This document shows, one piece after another, positions 39,647 through 41,819 of a stretch of DNA of 41,819 nucleotides. Source of the DNA: a virus; the IMG/VR virus record IMGVR_UViG_3300046010_014142, positions 1 to 41,819 of that record, one strand, 5' to 3'. The position numbers were made by a program, and so were the translations under genes. The number at the start of each line of letters is the position of its first letter. The first letter of the stretch is position 1. A model generated the notes under the pieces. The model was not told the origin of the DNA and ran no database searches. It saw only the letters and a program-made list of their open reading frames with translations.

Positions 39647-41058
39647 TGAAAAAGGTAATTAAAGAATCGGGTTTACGTGACATCAAAGCTTTGGCGAAAA
39701 GATACCCAAAGGCTAAGATATATTTTCACCAAGATTTAGATGGTGTAACAACTGCAATTGCAATGAAAAAATATCTTGAGGACAATGGTATTGATGTCGT
39801 AGATTCTGAAGTAATTCAATATGGTGAAAAAGAGTTCTCCGTTAAAAAACCTGATGCGAGTGGTGATGTGATGCCAGTCCTTGTGGATTTTGCTCACGGT
39901 AAACCAATGTTTGTGATTCACACAGACCATCACGACACTCAAGTGGGTGCTGAGAAAGATGCCGCTAAATCGTTCCGTCAGGCTCGTTCTAATGTTGAAA
40001 CCATTTCACAAATCATTTCTCCAAAAGAACTATTCCCAAGTAAAGATATTTTGTTGATTTCGACAGTGGATTCAGCAGACTTTGCAAGACAAGATTTAAC
40101 AACTCAAGATGTTGTTAATTTCTTATTTAGACTAGATAAGGAAAAGGATTTATCACGAAACAAGATGTTGATGGGACTTGTGACAAACAAGTTATTATTG
40201 GCATTTAAAAACAAAAAAGGTTTTTTAGAGTCATTAGTGATGGATTCAGAACCTTCATTATATTCGATACTCAACAACATTAAAAAATGGATGAGTGAGA
40301 ATACTCGTGAGACCCCTGAGAGATTACAAAGAAATGCTAAAGAATATATGGATTCAATGGCAAAGCATCCGAACGTTAAAGTTGAAGATGGTATTATCCT
40401 TCAATACGGGATGGGTTCATTAAAAGGTACTGGTTCTTACGATAGATACACACCATTTAGAAATAACCCTGAGGCGGATTTCTTAATTATTATGTGGCCT
40501 TTAGGGTTAGTTCAAGCGTCTTGTAATCCATTCAAGAAAGATAGAGAACTTAAAGGTGTTAACTTAGGTGAGATTAAAGATGAGGTATTGGAAAAGTGGA
40601 AGTCACAACTTCAAGATAGAACTATTCCATTATCAACAATCAAATACATTGCAGAAACTGCCATGGGTCCTGAATCAGTAGGATTCACATTCAAGGACTT
40701 TGATGCAATCTACGGTGGTAAAATTATGATGATGGATGGTGGTGAACAGATATTGGAAAAGTTAAGACCAATTGTTGACAAACCATTTTCAGAACTAACT
40801 GAACCTGAAAAAGAAACTTTGGATAAGATTGGTGTAAATGCTTGGGATTTGATTCAAGCAAACTCAGGTGGTCACAAATGTATTACAAACATTTCTGGTT
40901 TGAACTTTTTGGGTAGAGCTAAAAGACCATCTACAGGACCATACAAGTATGACCCTGAAAGAGATGATGCTCCATACATCAAATTTGTTAAGATGATTGG
41001 TCAGGAATTCTTTAGAGTGTTGAAAGAAAAGATTGCTCAGAGCAAACAACAGAATTAA
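39646..41058 (+). CDS. DHH-family phosphoesterase (RecJ/NrnA-like)
   Basis: A 470-residue protein starting MKKVIKESGLRDIKALAK (ATG 39646; a TTG at 39637 adds only three residues). HQDLDGVTTAIAMK (28-41), LVDFAHG (79-85), IHTDHHDTQ (91-99, with the DHH signature) and STVDSADF are the DHH metal-binding motifs. The segment NSGGHKCITNISGLNF near the C-terminus is the GGH substrate-binding motif of the DHHA1 part. The family hydrolyses phosphodiester bonds in single-stranded DNA, short oligonucleotides or cyclic dinucleotides; which applies here is open. The N-terminal I-K-E|S leader, if cut, would put this enzyme inside the virion. Cyclic-nucleotide degradation to counter host defence is one attractive but untested role. 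Confidence 0.85.
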   Translation: MKKVIKESGLRDIKALAKRYPKAKIYFHQDLDGVTTAIAMKKYLEDNGIDVVDSEVIQYGEKEFSVKKPDASGDVMPVLVDFAHGKPMFVIHTDHHDTQVGAEKDAAKSFRQARSNVETISQIISPKELFPSKDILLISTVDSADFARQDLTTQDVVNFLFRLDKEKDLSRNKMLMGLVTNKLLLAFKNKKGFLESLVMDSEPSLYSILNNIKKWMSENTRETPERLQRNAKEYMDSMAKHPNVKVEDGIILQYGMGSLKGTGSYDRYTPFRNNPEADFLIIMWPLGLVQASCNPFKKDRELKGVNLGEIKDEVLEKWKSQLQDRTIPLSTIKYIAETAMGPESVGFTFKDFDAIYGGKIMMMDGGEQILEKLRPIVDKPFSELTEPEKETLDKIGVNAWDLIQANSGGHKCITNISGLNFLGRAKRPSTGPYKYDPERDDAPYIKFVKMIGQEFFRVLKEKIAQSKQQN

Positions 41059-41408
41059 TCAAAGATGAATTTTATTTCATCACCTTTGTTAATTCCCAAA
41101 TCTTTGGAAGAACCTCCAGTAATTTCAAGTATCACATACCCACGACCACAGTAAGAGTCGCAGTCTTCTTTATCACCACAAGGTAAACAATTATGGTGGA
41201 TTTTAGATATAATTTGGTTATCAATAAAAATTATATCCAACGGTATGGTACAGTTTTTCATCCAAAAACAATTTGTGTAGTCATTCATCAAAAATAACAT
41301 TCCGTTAAAATTGTCGTTGAAAGTTTTACCCATCATACCAATTGCACGACTTCTATTATCATCGGCAATCTTCACCTTGAAAATGTTTTCACCTATTTTT
41401 ACTTTCAT
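41055..41408 (-). CDS. DUF192 protein
   Basis: A 117-residue minus-strand protein with the DUF192 core: GMMGKTFNDNFNGMLFLMND, FWMKNCTIPLDIIFIDN and VILEITGGSSKDLG. Host members usually carry a signal peptide; this one has none, so it is probably cytoplasmic or packaged. An extra Cys cluster (CLPCGDKEDCDSYCGRG) lies before the last strands and could bind metal. Its stop shares TTAA with the DHH gene stop, and its start faces the NUDIX gene across a palindromic motif. Confidence 0.85.
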   Translation of the reverse strand: MKVKIGENIFKVKIADDNRSRAIGMMGKTFNDNFNGMLFLMNDYTNCFWMKNCTIPLDIIFIDNQIISKIHHNCLPCGDKEDCDSYCGRGYVILEITGGSSKDLGINKGDEIKFIFD

Positions 41409-41411
41409 GAT

Positions 41412-41423
41412 TATTTATAAATA
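41412..41423. promoter_or_regulatory. Palindromic TATTTATAAATA, candidate bidirectional late promoter
   Basis: The 12-base perfect palindrome carries the TATTTAT motif on both strands. It lies four bases before the plus-strand NUDIX ATG (41423, plus-strand motif ending at 41418) and eight bases before the minus-strand DUF192 ATG (41408). Confidence 0.5.
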
Positions 41424-41819
41424 TGAAAGAAGTTAAAAGACTCGGTGGTGTTTTAGTTAAAGTTAATGGAGAATGTCTTTTATGTAAGAGAGGACAGAAA
41501 GCATCGTACCCCAACACATGGTCCGTTCCTGGTGGGCATGTTGAGAAAGGGGAAACAACTAAAGAAGGTGCTTTAAGAGAATTCTATGAAGAAACTGATA
41601 TTGATATTAGTGATTATGATTTGAATTTAGCAGGTGTGATAGTAAATAGGAAGAAGACTAATGATGATGTTAAATCATTGATGTATGTCTATTTATTACC
41701 AACCCATGAGTATATGTATCCAAATTTGGAAACGGCTCAAGATGGTCACGAACACACTGATTGTGGTTATTTTGGTCTTGATAAGATAAAAAACCTTACT
41801 ATTGGTACCAATTTGAGTT
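41423..41819 (+). CDS. NUDIX hydrolase (3' partial)
   Basis: The first 132 codons of a gene cut by the window end. KRLGGVLVKVNGECLLCKRG followed by WSVPGGHVEKGETTKEGALR and EFYEETDIDI gives the NUDIX box G-x5-E-x7-R-E-x2-E-E-x-G/D, which binds Mg and hydrolyses a nucleoside diphosphate linked to another moiety. The usual Gly at the end of the box is Asp here. Substrates could be oxidised dNTPs, ADP-ribose derivatives or RNA caps; the sequence does not decide. T4-like phages often carry NUDIX enzymes. Start at 41423 is set by the motif upstream and the conserved N-terminal strand. Confidence 0.88.
   Translation, partial: MKEVKRLGGVLVKVNGECLLCKRGQKASYPNTWSVPGGHVEKGETTKEGALREFYEETDIDISDYDLNLAGVIVNRKKTNDDVKSLMYVYLLPTHEYMYPNLETAQDGHEHTDCGYFGLDKIKNLTIGTNLS

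Noticed and set aside
41059-41100. Hairpin GATGAA/TTCATC after the DHH gene as a terminator
   Set aside because: The stem is only six AT-rich base pairs and no T-run follows.
1-41819. tRNA, rRNA, riboswitch or integrase genes
   Set aside because: Intergenic gaps are short (largest gene-free gap is about 168 bases at 13616-13783) and none shows a cloverleaf or known riboswitch pattern by eye. No tyrosine or serine recombinase motifs were seen.

Overview
The window looks like part of a large tailed-phage genome (T4-like or jumbo type) whose host is probably a member of the Bacteroidetes. Reasons for phage: dense, mostly same-strand small genes with start/stop overlaps, a Rad50/gp46-type recombination nuclease subunit, a phage sigma factor, an amidase with membrane/spanin-like neighbours, virion-like proteins, and three giant collagen-like fibre proteins ending in peptidase S74 chaperone domains. 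Reasons for a Bacteroidetes host: AT-rich DNA, almost no Shine-Dalgarno sequences, several promoters of the Bacteroidetes type (TTTG or TTG, about 19 bases, TAnnTTTG), a signal peptide ending in SFAQ, a histone-H1-like (HC1) small protein and a type II glutamine synthetase of a kind common in that phylum. I see no tRNA gene, CRISPR array, insertion sequence or integrase.

Layout. 1-3439: gp46-like SbcC/Rad50 subunit (5' end outside the window), a SAM methyltransferase, an acidic protein and a sigma-70 factor. 3453-6332: membrane proteins, an amidase and an overlapping spanin-like pair, which together resemble a lysis region. 6332-9205: likely virion or core proteins (DUF5661-like and a 616-residue protein). 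9251-11549: small genes, including two that are under 60 codons (an HC1 histone-like protein and a two-helix membrane protein). 11548-15998: DnaJ, a HEIQH metalloprotease-like protein, a secreted basic peptide, a Dam-type methylase and a leucine-rich-repeat protein. 16010-19715: DUF932-like protein with its own promoter and terminator, PcfJ-like protein, thioredoxin, glutaredoxin. 19787-30208: three overlapping collagen-like fibre genes. 30205-34121: unknown acidic and small proteins on both strands. 34118-37721: glutamine synthetase, DUF3310, two small proteins, a DNA methyltransferase and a class II aminoacyl-tRNA-synthetase-like enzyme without an anticodon domain. 37718-41819: a 50-residue protein, a pre-toxin-like virion candidate, a DUF5856-like protein, a peptidoglycan-binding-like protein, a DHH phosphoesterase, DUF192 and a NUDIX hydrolase cut by the window end.

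Regulation. Two promoter classes seem to be present. Host-like TAnnTTTG promoters precede the acidic-protein/sigma-factor unit, the Dam methylase and the DUF932 gene. A second motif, TATTTAT, lies 4-29 bases upstream of 13 start codons on both strands, including the fibres and the virion candidates; it is the reverse complement of most of the T4 late box TATAAATA and is a candidate late promoter, possibly read by the phage sigma factor. Several proteins behind this motif start with short leaders carrying I/L-x-E followed by G, S or A, the cleavage pattern of the T4 prohead protease, which suggests packaging into the capsid and processing.

The analysis was done by eye from sequence. Family names rest on recognised motifs, not on searches.
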